Below are positions 17,919 to 30,290 of a DNA stretch of 64,000 nucleotides, in pieces. A program made the translations under genes and the position numbers. Position 1 is the stretch's first letter, and every line of letters begins with the position of its first letter. The notes under the pieces are model-generated. The model saw only the letters and a list, made by a program, of their open reading frames with translations, ran no database searches and was not told where the DNA came from. This DNA comes from Arthrospiribacter ruber (GTDB taxonomy: Bacteria > Bacteroidota > Bacteroidia > Cytophagales > Cyclobacteriaceae): NCBI RefSeq assembly GCF_019343195.1, contig NZ_RPHB01000005.1:1-64000 (forward strand), read 5' to 3'.

Positions 17919-18884
17919 ATGAACATGTCCAAAAGAATCAAGACTTATCTTCTCACGGGATTTTTGGGAGCAGGAAAGACAACACTTTTAAACCACCTTT
18001 TGTCCAAAAGTAAATCAGAACTCAATTTTGTTATAGAAAATGAATTTGGTAAAAATTCTGTAGACGCTGAATTGGTTGTGAAAAATTACAACAAATTGTT
18101 TGAACTGAACAACGGATGCATTTGCTGTTCCCTTGACAATGAGCTGATTGAAGTACTGGTCCAAATGATACAGGCAGATACCTTACCGGACAACCTATTC
18201 ATAGAAGCCTCAGGTGTGGCAGATGCAGGACAGTTGGCCTCTATTTTCAAACGTGATGATGTCATGCAGTATTTTGATTTTCAACAGGTAGTCTGCATGG
18301 TGGACGCCGAAAATTTTGAGGACAGGGTACAGGAAGTGCCTGAGATGTACCGTCAAATTGTAGCTTCGGACCTTATTCTGATCAATAAAACTGACCTGGT
18401 TCAGGAAAAATATGCCGAATCCGTTAAGGCTGGGGTTGAAAGTATCAATCCTCTTGCAAAGATTACGCTCACCTCTTTTGGGGAATTTGACTTTGATTTG
18501 TTGGATAAAAGCACGGAAAGTATTCTTGTAAAGGTAAACCAGTCAAAATTGGATGCTATTACACCAGCTCACCGCATGAAAAGTATAGCTGTGGAAGTAC
18601 CTTTTGAGTTTGACAGGGACCAATTGTATGCAGTCCTGTCAACTTCTATTTTTTTGTATTATCATCAACTGTACAGGATCAAAGGATTTGTAAGGTTGAA
18701 AGGGGAAGAACAAGCTGTTTTGGTTCAATCAACTGGAAACAAGCTCACAATTTCCAATCAGTATAAAAAAGATGAATCCCAAAAATTGGTTTTGATCTTC
18801 ATAGGTAGGGACATTGAGAGAAAAGGTATCGAAAGACTCATTCAGAATGCTATTGCTTCTAAATCAAAAGCTTATACCCTATGA
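17919..18884 (+). CDS. G3E-family GTPase (COG0523), zinc metallochaperone type
   Basis: A 321-residue SIMIBI GTPase of the CobW/COG0523 group. The Walker A motif is GFLGAGKTT (14-22), the invariant metal-binding CICC is at 67-70, Walker B lies in the EASGVAD region, and the base-recognition motif is NKTD. A C-terminal CobW_C domain follows (about 195-320, VEVPFEFDR). Members under Zur control act as zinc chaperones that feed zinc to essential enzymes during starvation. No cobalamin genes are nearby; a Fur-type regulator is in the same operon and a palindromic operator precedes it, so a zinc role is favoured. An alternative start is the ATG at 17925. The stop overlaps the next start (ATGA). 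Confidence 0.88.
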   Translation: MNMSKRIKTYLLTGFLGAGKTTLLNHLLSKSKSELNFVIENEFGKNSVDAELVVKNYNKLFELNNGCICCSLDNELIEVLVQMIQADTLPDNLFIEASGVADAGQLASIFKRDDVMQYFDFQQVVCMVDAENFEDRVQEVPEMYRQIVASDLILINKTDLVQEKYAESVKAGVESINPLAKITLTSFGEFDFDLLDKSTESILVKVNQSKLDAITPAHRMKSIAVEVPFEFDRDQLYAVLSTSIFLYYHQLYRIKGFVRLKGEEQAVLVQSTGNKLTISNQYKKDESQKLVLIFIGRDIERKGIERLIQNAIASKSKAYTL

Positions 18885-19402
18885 TCTTAAGTGGAATTGA
18901 AATTAAAAACCGTCTGGACAAAGACATATTTATCTATCCATTTAGTGAAGAAAGGATCAACCCAAACAGTTACAACCTCCGTCTGGACAACAAGCTTTTG
19001 GTTTACAATGATGATTTTTTAGACATGAAAAAACAACATGTCACTGAAGAAATGATCATACCAGAAGAGGGGATAATTCTTGAACCTAACAGGTTGTATT
19101 TGGGCAGGACGGTCGAATATACCCGAACAGAGAACTTGGTACCCATGCTGGAAGGGAGGTCATCAATTGGCCGACTTGGCCTTTTCGTACACATTACTGC
19201 CGGTTTTGGGGATGTGGGATTCAGTGGTTACTGGACTTTGGAAATCTTCTGTGTACAGCCCATAAAGATATATCCGGGAATTGAAATCTGTCAGATATAT
19301 TATCATGATATATCAAAGCCATTTGAAACTTATAGCACTGGAAAGTATCAAAACAACGACGGGATTCAGGCAAGTATGCTCTATAAAGATTTTGAACCAT
19401 GA
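18881..19402 (+). CDS. dcd: dCTP deaminase
   Basis: A 173-residue member of the dCTP deaminase/dUTPase family, with normal length. The nucleotide-binding loop is EGRSSIGRLGLFVHITAGFG (91-110), and the catalytic glutamate is Glu121 in GYWTLE. It converts dCTP to dUTP on the way to dTTP and uses no catalytic zinc. It overlaps the COG0523 gene by 4 bp and the yidD gene by 4 bp, so it is firmly part of the zinc operon. A zinc-free deaminase could stand in for a zinc-dependent dCMP deaminase in zinc starvation; this is inference from the locus. Confidence 0.85.
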   Translation: MILSGIEIKNRLDKDIFIYPFSEERINPNSYNLRLDNKLLVYNDDFLDMKKQHVTEEMIIPEEGIILEPNRLYLGRTVEYTRTENLVPMLEGRSSIGRLGLFVHITAGFGDVGFSGYWTLEIFCVQPIKIYPGIEICQIYYHDISKPFETYSTGKYQNNDGIQASMLYKDFEP

Positions 19403-19638
19403 TCAGGTGGCTTTTCATATTTCCTGTAAAGCTCTATCAATGGTTCATCAGTCCAATGTTCCCCTCTTCTTGTCGGCATCAGCCAAGTTGTTCCAACTAC
19501 ATGATTCAGTCCATACAAACCCATGGTGCCTTTAGGGGGCTCTGGCTTGGCATTAAAAGATTGTCCAAATGCCATCCTTGGGGCACTTATGGCTATGATC
19601 CAGTTCCTAAAAAAAACAAATCCAATGGAAAAGTTTAA
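19399..19638 (+). CDS. yidD: membrane protein insertion efficiency factor YidD
   Basis: A 79-residue protein with the full YidD pattern: a membrane-binding N-terminal amphipathic stretch (LFIFPVKLYQWFISPMFP), then SCRHQPSCSNYMIQSI, HGAFRGLWLGIKR and CHPWGTYGYDPVP. YidD assists YidC/Sec in inserting membrane proteins. It usually sits beside rnpA and yidC, so its position in a dcd/COG0523/fur operon is unusual, and it may be a second copy. It overlaps dcd by 4 bp and the fur-type gene by 14 bp. Confidence 0.92.
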   Translation: MIRWLFIFPVKLYQWFISPMFPSSCRHQPSCSNYMIQSIQTHGAFRGLWLGIKRLSKCHPWGTYGYDPVPKKNKSNGKV

Positions 19639-20029
19639 AAACATACTTCAAATCCATGGGATTAGGCCCAATGAAAACAGGGTAATGGTACTTCAACACT
19701 TGACAGAAAGCAACAAGGCCTTTTCATTATGCAACCTTCATCAATTGTTCAGGGAGAAAATGGATAGAACTACAGTTTACCGCATTTTGATCCTTTTTAC
19801 AGAAAAGGACATTCTTCAAAAAATCCCCTGTACAGATGGAAACCTTCTTTTTACACTCAAAACTTCAGATAAGGAAATCAGCAAAAGTCCAAAATTCAGG
19901 TGTAAATGCTGCCAGAAAGTTGAAGTCCTTCCAGATTTACCCGTGGAATACCTTAATACTTTAACTGGAAAAAACATCAATCCTGAAACTATTGCTATAG
20001 AAGGCTATTGCAAAGACTGTCATTCCTGA
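19625..20029 (+). CDS. Fur-family metalloregulator, probable Zur
   Basis: A 134-residue Fur-superfamily protein starting at the ATG at 19625 (MEKFKNILQIHGIRPNENRV). The winged helix is at about 15-75 (HLTESNKAFSLCNLH, then MDRTTVYRIL). Two CxxC pairs (Cys93/Cys96 and Cys129/Cys132) form the usual structural zinc site. The histidine-rich regulatory patch of many Fur proteins is reduced, so the sensed metal cannot be read directly. Position at the end of the COG0523-dcd-yidD operon favours a zinc uptake regulator with autoregulation through the 17868-17882 palindrome. An upstream in-frame extension to 19523 overlaps yidD deeply and is rejected as the start. Confidence 0.82.
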   Translation: MEKFKNILQIHGIRPNENRVMVLQHLTESNKAFSLCNLHQLFREKMDRTTVYRILILFTEKDILQKIPCTDGNLLFTLKTSDKEISKSPKFRCKCCQKVEVLPDLPVEYLNTLTGKNINPETIAIEGYCKDCHS

Positions 20030-20044
20030 AACAGTTTAACACTG

Positions 20045-20536
20045 CTAGCTTTTTGGCCTAAAGACCTTAATCTTTGATTCATCGCATTCCAAATAAGGGC
20101 TACCGACCAAATCAAGGCATTAAGGAATAGCAGGAAAAACAGACTCCTAACATTGTCGGATCGCAGATGGCTTACCTGGCAAACTGACAATCAGACATTG
20201 TTTGTAAACCCCAGCTGTCTGTCGTGATAAAATCGGCGTCGGTACATATTGCAAGCTCACCTGACGCATCAATTCCCCAAATCCGGACAATATTTTGTCA
20301 CAGACTTCCTCCTTAGCCTCCGGGGTTACATTTCTTGGCGATGGGCCTGTACCTCCTGTAGTCACGATCAAGGCGCAGTTCTGGTCCGACATCATCCTAA
20401 GTGTAGCCATGATTTTCCCTTTTTCATCAGGAACTACCGGGTAAACAGGTTCAAATGAATTGTTTAATACTTCCTTCAAAAATTCTTATATTTCCTTACC
20501 TGAAACATCCTCAAAAGCATCCCTGGTCAATCCTGT
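20045..20536 (-). pseudogene. mogA/moaB-type molybdopterin adenylyltransferase, decayed
   Basis: The minus strand encodes recognisable MogA/MoaB sequence: DAFEDVSGKEI, then an in-frame TAA (20486-20488), EFLKEVLNNSFEPVY, LIVTTGGTGPSPRNVTPEA, GFGELMRQVS, LSRQTAG and SLPGKPSAIRQC. A frameshift near 20148 follows, homology resumes as VFPAIP with another stop, then CLDLVG, and it ends SPYLECDESKIKVFRPKS with a TAG at 20045-20047. The N-terminal beta strand of the family is missing. At least two stops and one frameshift make it non-functional. MogA adenylates molybdopterin before molybdenum insertion, so the nitrate reductase in this window needs an intact copy elsewhere. Confidence 0.85.
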
Positions 20537-21157
20537 AAAATTATTAAAGTATGAATAATTAAGGCTTGGTAAATTAAATATTGTTGCAACTACCAAAATT
20601 GGAGAATCTTAAATTATCATCACTTCCTCTTATCTCAAGGGTGGCAAAAACATCCTGACAGAATATGAAAGTGGTGATATCTTCTTGGAAAAGTGGATGG
20701 AACAATAAATATTTAAACGGCTTATAAGCATATTAAGGCAGATGGAGCAATTCGCGCGAATTATTACCGATTAAGCCCACGTTCATTATCGAGGATGGCA
20801 GATTAAGCTTATTAAAAGTCTGCTTATAGAATATGGGAAATGATCCACAACAAAAACCCTGACTCTCTTCTTATAGCGGATTTGAATTGAAAAAGGGAAT
20901 TACTCCCGACTACTGGAAGGGTTCTAAAAATAAGGAGATGGTGGCCAAGCGTAAGAAAAAGCCTCATTGATATCGATAGTAATCGGAATTAGCGAGTAGC
21001 TTGAATGCAAGGTGGGCATTCTTCACCTAGAACTTAGCCAATTTCCACCCAGAAGAGCTACTTAATCTAATTAAACAATCCGAAAAAATTTCTTTAAAAG
21101 AAATTGAGGAACTTATCTTTAATTAGTCCTATTTTATAGTTTTAAAGAAAAAAAGCT
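20537..21157. other. degenerate AT-rich region without intact gene
   Basis: No intact gene is seen. Short uninterrupted stretches read like worn coding sequence on the plus strand, for example AYKHIKADGAIRANYYRLSP near 20720-20790, GFELKKGITPDYWKG near 20880-20930, and FHPEELLNLIKQSEKISLKE ending at a stop near 21126. I do not recognise their families. The region adjoins the mogA pseudogene and probably records an old insertion or deletion. A weak Fur-box-like half site lies at 20574-20588. Confidence 0.4.
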
Positions 21158-21763
21158 ATGAAATTAATTTTTACATTTTTAATTCTATCAATTACAGTTA
21201 CAAATACATTTGCCCAATCTAGGAAAACAGCAGGACTTCTTAACGAGATCAATGGTCTATATGAAGTTGATGATAGCGGCAATATTACTTATGTTAGAGT
21301 TTTCGATAATCTTAACCTAACAGAAAATGAAATTTTTGATAGGGCGAATTCATATTTTGTTTATAAATACAATGATGGAAATTCAGTAATACAAGAAAAA
21401 AATGAAGAAGCTGGAAGGCTTATCGGAAAAGGTATTTTTCCAAATGTTCATATTGGCTCTGGCTTAGTTACTAGAGCATTTAGTGTTTTTCATATTCTAC
21501 GTGTCGACATAAAAGAAAATAGATGTAGAGTACTTCTTTCTTTAACAAATTATAAAATTACTAGTACAGATATGAATGGATTTGTATCTACTGCTGATCA
21601 ACCAATTTCAGGAACTTTTCCTTTCAACCCTTCAGCAGGTGAAAAGAATTTTTACGGACAAGCTTTCTATAATTCCCATTTTGCAGCCATAAACACATTT
21701 ATAGAATTCGAAAGGGTTTTAAGAGAGGGAGCAACATTTTCAGGTTTAGATGATGATTGGTAA
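21158..21763 (+). CDS. secreted DUF4468-like protein
   Basis: A 201-residue protein with a signal peptide (cleavage near TFAQ, residue 20). The body contains DNLNLTENEIFDRANSYFVY, then DGNSVIQEKNEEAGRLIGKG, the layout of DUF4468 domains (a TBP-like fold in exported Bacteroidetes proteins), whose function is unknown. It stands alone in an AT-rich stretch of unrelated genes. The C-terminal part (ERVLREGATFSGLDDDW) is ordinary for the group. Confidence 0.65.
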   Translation: MKLIFTFLILSITVTNTFAQSRKTAGLLNEINGLYEVDDSGNITYVRVFDNLNLTENEIFDRANSYFVYKYNDGNSVIQEKNEEAGRLIGKGIFPNVHIGSGLVTRAFSVFHILRVDIKENRCRVLLSLTNYKITSTDMNGFVSTADQPISGTFPFNPSAGEKNFYGQAFYNSHFAAINTFIEFERVLREGATFSGLDDDW

Positions 21764-22037
21764 TATTATAAGCATTCAGTTAATTAACCATGATTGGATT
21801 TATCTTTTCATTTACTAAACATCTTGTAAGATCCTTTTTAGTAATTGGTTTAGTCAACCTTTTCTCAAAGCAGTAAAAACAAAGCTTTTCTTACCATTGT
21901 AAGAACTGTTTTCAAATTGAACCATGGAATAGCCTTTTGGAAAGACCCTGAGTTGAAAAATGAAAATTCACTAATACTTTAGGCTTAAATTTTTTAAAAA
22001 AGCTACTAGATTAAAGAACCATGTTAATAAATATTAT

Positions 22038-23030
22038 TTAGTTGTAATCTGAAAAAGTTCCCCAAACCCCATTTTTTAATTCAATAGCATGTATAATTTG
22101 AGTTCGTATTTCATGGTTGAGCTGAGGTATTCCCAAAGCATATTTAAAGAAAACATTAATAGGGTCTTTTAAATGGTCATTTTCAAACCTCTTTGAAATT
22201 GAATCAAAATTATTGAGGTATTCTCTTATCATATCTTCAATTATTATAATGAAATCTGTATTATTTAGTAGACTATCATCATCTCCCTCAATTTTATGAA
22301 GAGCAATTGTTGCAGTTTCTTTTGACATTGCCACTTTGTAAGTTTTAGAAAACCAATTGAAAAAAAAGCTTTCCCTATTTTCACTATCAATAATTACTTT
22401 AATAGGATCTATTAATTCAGGGCTTTTAAAAGTTAATATAAATCCAGTATAGTTTCTTCTTGCTCTAATTGTGGCTTCAAATGTTTCGGCTTGGATCTTT
22501 GTTCCCTTTCTCTTGTGAATTCCTGTTATATTGAGGTCAGAAAATATTTTAGTATTGAAAAGGTTGATTATATTTTTTAAAATCTCGGTGTAAAACAAGC
22601 TATATTCAATCCAATAAATATTTCTCTTGTATGATTTATAATATTGATTATCAGGCTCTCTTTCAAGCATTATATTCATTGTTTCCACATGATTTTCCCA
22701 AACTTTTTTCAAAGATTCTTTTTTTGGATAATCATTTTCGGAATAAAAGCTTCTTCTTCTAAATAATTCAAGTGTTAATTTTAAATCATTAGGGAAAATC
22801 CATAATAACCATAGAAAAAAATAAATTTCACCACTTGGAGATTTTACCACTTCTTTATTTAAGAAATCATCAAAAGAAGTTCCAAGAGTTGGTTGATCTT
22901 TCAATTCCATAGCTTTGTTTAAAATTTTTTCTTCGGTTAAAAAATCATAAAGATCTTCCATACCGTACGCTCCAAAAGTTCCATATTTCTTTGGCTTTTC
23001 CTTTTTTCTGAAAAAATTAAACATAACCAT
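22038..23030 (-). CDS. hypothetical protein, 330 aa
   Basis: I do not recognise this protein. It has no signal peptide and no clear transmembrane helix. It is rich in Lys, Asn, Ile and Phe, with a basic start (FFRKKEKPKKYG) and several aromatic helices (SGEIYFFLWLLWIFPNDL). No catalytic motif stands out. Base composition is clearly more AT-rich than the neighbouring thi and nitrate genes, which together with the adjacent pseudogene suggests acquisition. Start could be Met1 or Met3. Confidence 0.55.
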   Translation of the reverse strand: MVMFNFFRKKEKPKKYGTFGAYGMEDLYDFLTEEKILNKAMELKDQPTLGTSFDDFLNKEVVKSPSGEIYFFLWLLWIFPNDLKLTLELFRRRSFYSENDYPKKESLKKVWENHVETMNIMLEREPDNQYYKSYKRNIYWIEYSLFYTEILKNIINLFNTKIFSDLNITGIHKRKGTKIQAETFEATIRARRNYTGFILTFKSPELIDPIKVIIDSENRESFFFNWFSKTYKVAMSKETATIALHKIEGDDDSLLNNTDFIIIIEDMIREYLNNFDSISKRFENDHLKDPINVFFKYALGIPQLNHEIRTQIIHAIELKNGVWGTFSDYN

Positions 23031-23341
23031 TTCAAAGTTTAAGTTTTACTAGTCCAGGATTCATTAAACATTGGCTTTAATGTCTTGAAACTGTTCATAT
23101 TTTTAAATATTATCCATAATTCAATTTCAAAGAATTTTTCTGCGTGATATGTAATATTCTTTATTTAGGTATTGTTTCACCTGGCAAGCTTTGAAATCCA
23201 ATTGGCTTGGCAGAAGTTTGTGACCCTAGACCTTACCCAAGACTAGAATAATCCAAAGAGGCAATTCTATAATACTTGTCCTACCCTTTCGTCCTATCCA
23301 AATTAAAATTGAAAAACAATGCAAAACCTCAAATTCCTCTA
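23031..23341. other. intergenic, nothing identified
   Basis: An AT-rich gap between two minus-strand orphan genes. I see no convincing frame, RNA fold or repeat in it. Confidence 0.4.
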
Positions 23342-23770
23342 CTAAGAACAAGTGTCCTTTATGAATGTACTTCCCCCTTTACCTACTAAACCTCTGGGAA
23401 GAACCGGAATAAGATGAAGGTTACATTCTGATAAGGTTTCTATGTAATATTTATAGGTAGCCATAACTTCTAAATCATTTATGATTAAAGTATCCTTATC
23501 AATATACCAGAGACCTATTTTGTTAATAATTTTTTCGTTTTTCAAGTCTTTAAAATATACAGTATCACCTGTGAAATTTAAATCAACTCCCTCCAAATAT
23601 AAGTTGTACATTTCTAAACCCCTTATTTGTTGTTCAGCGTCTAAATTTTGAAAGTTTTTTGAATTGATGACAATTTCAAAGGTTATAAACCTTTCAATTA
23701 CCCACCTTCCCTCCAAGATTGGATTTATTATTACAGTGAAAAATAGTATATAGTTTAATAAAATATTCAT
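23342..23770 (-). CDS. hypothetical small exported protein
   Basis: A 142-residue protein with an N-terminal hydrophobic segment (LLNYILFFTVIINPI) that could be a signal peptide or anchor. The following GRWVIERF and later GLWYIDKDTLIINDL suggest a lipocalin-like barrel in which a GxW motif opens the domain. No named family is recognised. It is AT-rich like its two neighbours and is not obviously linked to the thiamine operon that begins on the same strand upstream. Confidence 0.5.
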   Translation of the reverse strand: MNILLNYILFFTVIINPILEGRWVIERFITFEIVINSKNFQNLDAEQQIRGLEMYNLYLEGVDLNFTGDTVYFKDLKNEKIINKIGLWYIDKDTLIINDLEVMATYKYYIETLSECNLHLIPVLPRGLVGKGGSTFIKDTCS

Positions 23771-23885
23771 TTCTAAGTTTTTGATGATATTGTTTGCAAA
23801 AACAACTACTGAAACTAAGAAAATAAAAATTACAATCCTAAATCACCCTAAGAAATTTGCTTGCGCATCATAAACGATAAATACC

Positions 23886-24953
23886 TCAGCCCTCCAAAAA
23901 CTCCTCCGGTACTTGACTCAGTCCGCCAATCAGACTATACACGTCTTGTGAAAAATATCTGCTCAGGAGGCTTGCGGCTGATTGACTTCTGATACCACTT
24001 TGGCAACATACAAGCAAAGGCTTGTCTTTAGGAACCTCATCCATTCTGTTCGCCAATTCTTGGAGTGGAATATTGATTCCTCCCATATTGTAACGCTGAA
24101 ATTCGGCTTCTTCCCTTACATCCACTACTGCTATGCCTTCGTGATCTGCTTCCAGCATGGCCAGGTAACTGCTGTGGCTGATTTCCTGGTATTTCAAGGT
24201 TGCTTGATGGATTATGGGAGTCCCCTTCTTTTTCTTCTTCGGGATATCAAATACCAAATTTGAATTGCTCAAAGTATCCAAGACCAGCAATTTGCCGGAC
24301 AAGGTCTGCCCTATTCCGCAAATCACTTTGATGGCTTCATTGGCCATGTACATGCCTATCAGACCCGGCAAGATTCCGATCACCCCGATTTCGGAGCAGT
24401 TGGGCACTTCATCGGCTGGCGGTGCTTCGGGGAATAAATCCCTGTATTCAGGGCCATCCTGATAATTGAATACGGAAACCTGACCCTCAAACTTCAGAAT
24501 AGATCCAAAAATCAAGGGAATTCCTAATGCCACACAGGTATCATTGACCAGGTACCTTGTGCTAAAATTATCAGAACCATCAATGACAAGATCATAACCT
24601 TCAAACAGTGCTTTGGCATTCGACTCCCCTAGTCTGACACAGTGGGGAACTGTCTTCACATAAGGATTGATGACAGCAATCCTTTCCGCAGCTGTACTGG
24701 CCTTATTTTTTCCGATATCTCCGGAATGGTAAAGAATCTGCCTGTGGAGATTGCTCAGGGATACCTGATCATCATCGATGATACCCAAATGCCCTACCCC
24801 GACAGCTGCTAAATATTGTAAAATGGGACAGCCCAAGCCTCCTGCACCTATGACCAAAACTTTGGCCTGCTTCAGCTTCTCCTGACCTGCGGGGCCGAAT
24901 TCAGGCAGCATAACCTGGCGGCTATATCTCTTGCTCTCTTCCTGATTTTCCAT
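23886..24953 (-). CDS. thiF: ThiF/MoeB-family adenylyltransferase with rhodanese domain
   Basis: A 355-residue E1-like enzyme. Residues 1-245 form the ThiF/MoeB fold with the nucleotide loop GAGGLGCP (from about 36) and LSNLHRQILY. Residues about 260-355 form a rhodanese domain with active-site CCQSGIRS. It would adenylate the C-terminal Gly-Gly of ThiS and pass on sulfur to form the thiocarboxylate used by ThiG. The CxxC zinc pairs of many MoeB proteins are not evident. MoeB and ThiF are hard to separate by sequence; its place at the end of the thiamine operon, 10 bp after thiH, favours ThiF, though it may also serve MoaD. Confidence 0.82.
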   Translation of the reverse strand: MENQEESKRYSRQVMLPEFGPAGQEKLKQAKVLVIGAGGLGCPILQYLAAVGVGHLGIIDDDQVSLSNLHRQILYHSGDIGKNKASTAAERIAVINPYVKTVPHCVRLGESNAKALFEGYDLVIDGSDNFSTRYLVNDTCVALGIPLIFGSILKFEGQVSVFNYQDGPEYRDLFPEAPPADEVPNCSEIGVIGILPGLIGMYMANEAIKVICGIGQTLSGKLLVLDTLSNSNLVFDIPKKKKKGTPIIHQATLKYQEISHSSYLAMLEADHEGIAVVDVREEAEFQRYNMGGINIPLQELANRMDEVPKDKPLLVCCQSGIRSQSAASLLSRYFSQDVYSLIGGLSQVPEEFLEG

Positions 24954-24963
24954 AGATTTTCAA

Positions 24964-26079
24964 TTATTGACTGAGGGCTACATCCCAATCTTTCCATACA
25001 GGTTCATAGCCTTGGGCTTTGATCATTTGGGCGATTTGTGCTGGACTGCGTTCATCATCAATTTCAAATTGCTCCAAGGCTTGAGGTTCCACAGCATAAC
25101 CGCCTGGGTTGGTCTTAGAGCCTGCGCTCATGGAAGTGATCCCAAGTTTGAGGACATTGTTCCTGAATACCTCAGATTCTCTGGTAGAAAGCGAAAGCTC
25201 GACTTCTTCATTGAAAATCCGGTAAGCGCAGATCAATTGCACCAACTCACGGTCATCCATGTTCACTTTGGGTTCCAATCCACCGGAGAATGGCCTCAAC
25301 CTTGGAAAGGAAATGCTGTACTTGCTTTTCCAATATTGTTTTTCCAAATAAGACAAATGCAAGGCGGTGAAAAAAGAATCTGTCCTCCAGTCCTCCAAGC
25401 CGATCAAGACCCCAAGACCCATTTTATGGATCCCTGCTCTCCCCAACCTATCCGGTGTACCCAATCTGTAGTCAAAATTTGATTTTTTCCCTTTGGGATG
25501 GTGAATCTTATAATCTTCCCGATGGTAGGTTTCCTGATAGACCAAGACAGCATGCAGCCCCTTGGGAATCAAAGCTTCATATTCATCCTGATCCAAAGGC
25601 TGCACCTCCATGGACACATTGGAAAAATGCGGCATGACCAAATCCAAAGCCTTTTTGAAGTAATCCACATGCACGGTATGGTTGGCCTCTCCAGTCACCA
25701 AAAGCACATGGTCATAACCCATCTTTTTGATCGCAGCCACCTCCTGGAGGATTTCCTTTTCGGACAAAGTTTTTCTCCTGACTTTGTTGTCAAAGCTAAA
25801 TCCACAGTAAGTACAGATATTATTGCACTCATTGGACAAGTACAAGGGGACATACAGTTGTATGACTTTACCAAATCGCTTTTGACTGATCGCATGGCTC
25901 ATCTGTGCCATCTGCTCCAGATAGGGTTCAGCTGCTGGAGAGATCAGTGCCTTGAAATCCTCCAAACTCCTCTTGCCCGAAGCCAAAGCCCGCTCCACAT
26001 TAGCAGCTGTTTTGGCATATATGCTCTGCTTCACCTCTTCCCAAGAATAAGTATCAAATAGCGCTTTGAATTCAGTCAT
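24964..26079 (-). CDS. thiH: 2-iminoacetate synthase ThiH
   Basis: A 371-residue radical SAM enzyme that cleaves tyrosine to dehydroglycine (2-iminoacetate) for thiazole formation. The cluster motif CxxxCxxC is CNNICTYC (Cys85, Cys89, Cys92). ThiH-specific segments include [23 protein letters not shown] and [10 protein letters not shown]. Its start overlaps the end of thiG by 8 bp, so the two are translationally coupled. This anaerobic-type route replaces the glycine oxidase ThiO, which is not seen here. Confidence 0.95.
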   Translation of the reverse strand: MTEFKALFDTYSWEEVKQSIYAKTAANVERALASGKRSLEDFKALISPAAEPYLEQMAQMSHAISQKRFGKVIQLYVPLYLSNECNNICTYCGFSFDNKVRRKTLSEKEILQEVAAIKKMGYDHVLLVTGEANHTVHVDYFKKALDLVMPHFSNVSMEVQPLDQDEYEALIPKGLHAVLVYQETYHREDYKIHHPKGKKSNFDYRLGTPDRLGRAGIHKMGLGVLIGLEDWRTDSFFTALHLSYLEKQYWKSKYSISFPRLRPFSGGLEPKVNMDDRELVQLICAYRIFNEEVELSLSTRESEVFRNNVLKLGITSMSAGSKTNPGGYAVEPQALEQFEIDDERSPAQIAQMIKAQGYEPVWKDWDVALSQ

Positions 26080-26857
26080 ACAAAAAGGAGGTTAGGGGAC
26101 TACTGGCTTTTGCGCTAGAATACTGGGGGGCAAGCTTGGCTTCATGGGCCATCCTACCGGCGATTACTGCCATTTTAAAAGCTTCTCCCATGGCAATCGG
26201 ATCTGGTGAAACGGCAATGGCTGTATTGACCAAAACAGCATCGGCTCCCATTTCCATGGCTTTAGCAGCATCGGAAGGTGCGCCGATTCCTGCATCTACG
26301 ATGACAGGAACATTGCTTTGCTCAATGATGATCTCTAGAAAATCAATGGTTTTCAGGCCTTTGTTGCTCCCTATCGGAGAGCCCAATGGCATGACAGCTG
26401 CAGTGCCTGCATCTTCCAGTCTTTTGCATAATACCGGATCGGCATGGATATAGGGCATCACTACGAAGCCCAATTTTGCCAAAGCTTCTGTAGCCTGCAG
26501 CGTCTCTATAGGATCTGGCATCAGGTACTTTGGGTCTGGATGAATCTCCAATTTGATCAAGTTGGTATCCAAAGCTTCCCTGGCCAATTGTGCGGCAAAT
26601 ATGGCTTCCTTGGCATTTCTGACTCCAGAGGTGTTGGGGAGCAGCTTGATGTGTGGATGCCGAAGCTTGTCCAGCAGGTCATCCTGCTCGTGATTTCTCA
26701 CATCAACACGCTTTAATGCCACCGTGACCAACTCCGATCCTGATGCCAGAATAGATTGTTCCATCATTTCTGTAGAGCTGAATTTACCTGTACCCGTGAA
26801 GAGCCTTGAATTGAATTCAACCCCTCCTATTTTTAGTTTCTTGATGTCTTTTTGCAT
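26072..26857 (-). CDS. thiG: thiazole synthase ThiG
   Basis: A 261-residue TIM-barrel enzyme that builds the thiazole phosphate from deoxyxylulose 5-phosphate, dehydroglycine and ThiS thiocarboxylate. The Schiff-base lysine is Lys102 in LIKLEIHPD. Other family blocks are [31 protein letters not shown] and [11 protein letters not shown]. It overlaps thiH by 8 bp and lies 11 bp after the thiE-type gene. Confidence 0.95.
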   Translation of the reverse strand: MQKDIKKLKIGGVEFNSRLFTGTGKFSSTEMMEQSILASGSELVTVALKRVDVRNHEQDDLLDKLRHPHIKLLPNTSGVRNAKEAIFAAQLAREALDTNLIKLEIHPDPKYLMPDPIETLQATEALAKLGFVVMPYIHADPVLCKRLEDAGTAAVMPLGSPIGSNKGLKTIDFLEIIIEQSNVPVIVDAGIGAPSDAAKAMEMGADAVLVNTAIAVSPDPIAMGEAFKMAVIAGRMAHEAKLAPQYSSAKASSPLTSFLYD

Positions 26858-26868
26858 ACTTGTTCTAT

Positions 26869-29986
<3,118 letters not shown>

Positions 29987-30190
29987 TTATCCTCCTTGAG
30001 TTGCTTTGATCAGGATGATATGATCCCCGGAACTGATGAAAGTCTCGTCCCAATTTTCCTTGGGAACCACAGTTTGATTCACTGCCACGGCAATTCCGGC
30101 GGCATTGATCTGAATATGGTTTTGAAATAACTGGGAAATTGAGCAGGAGCCCGAAATCTGAAGAGGTTCATTGTTTACGGTAATATCCAT
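29987..30190 (-). CDS. thiS: sulfur carrier protein ThiS
   Basis: A 67-residue ubiquitin-like protein starting at the ATG at 30190 (MDITVNNEPLQISGS) and ending in the required Gly-Gly (IKATQGG). ThiF adenylates this terminus, which then carries sulfur to ThiG. An upstream in-frame extension to 30280 is hydrophobic and unrelated, so the shorter start is chosen. It is the first gene after the TPP riboswitch. Confidence 0.93.
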   Translation of the reverse strand: MDITVNNEPLQISGSCSISQLFQNHIQINAAGIAVAVNQTVVPKENWDETFISSGDHIILIKATQGG

Positions 30191-30290
30191 CCTTGAATAA
30201 GTTTTGGTAAAATAAATCACTTCAGGAATGGCCCGCAGAAACGGATCAAAAAACGAAAACACAGCCATGGTAATCGGCATGCATTATTTC

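Noticed and set aside
19523-19624. N-terminal extension of the Fur-type gene
   Set aside because: It lies within yidD in another frame and adds residues without similarity to Fur proteins; the ATG at 19625 gives a normal start.
20147-20479. 110-codon frame as an intact MogA-type gene
   Set aside because: Homology continues on both sides through stop codons and a frameshift, and the family N-terminus is missing.
20574-20588. second full Zur box
   Set aside because: Only the right half TGTTGCA is good; the left half matches 4 of 7 bases.
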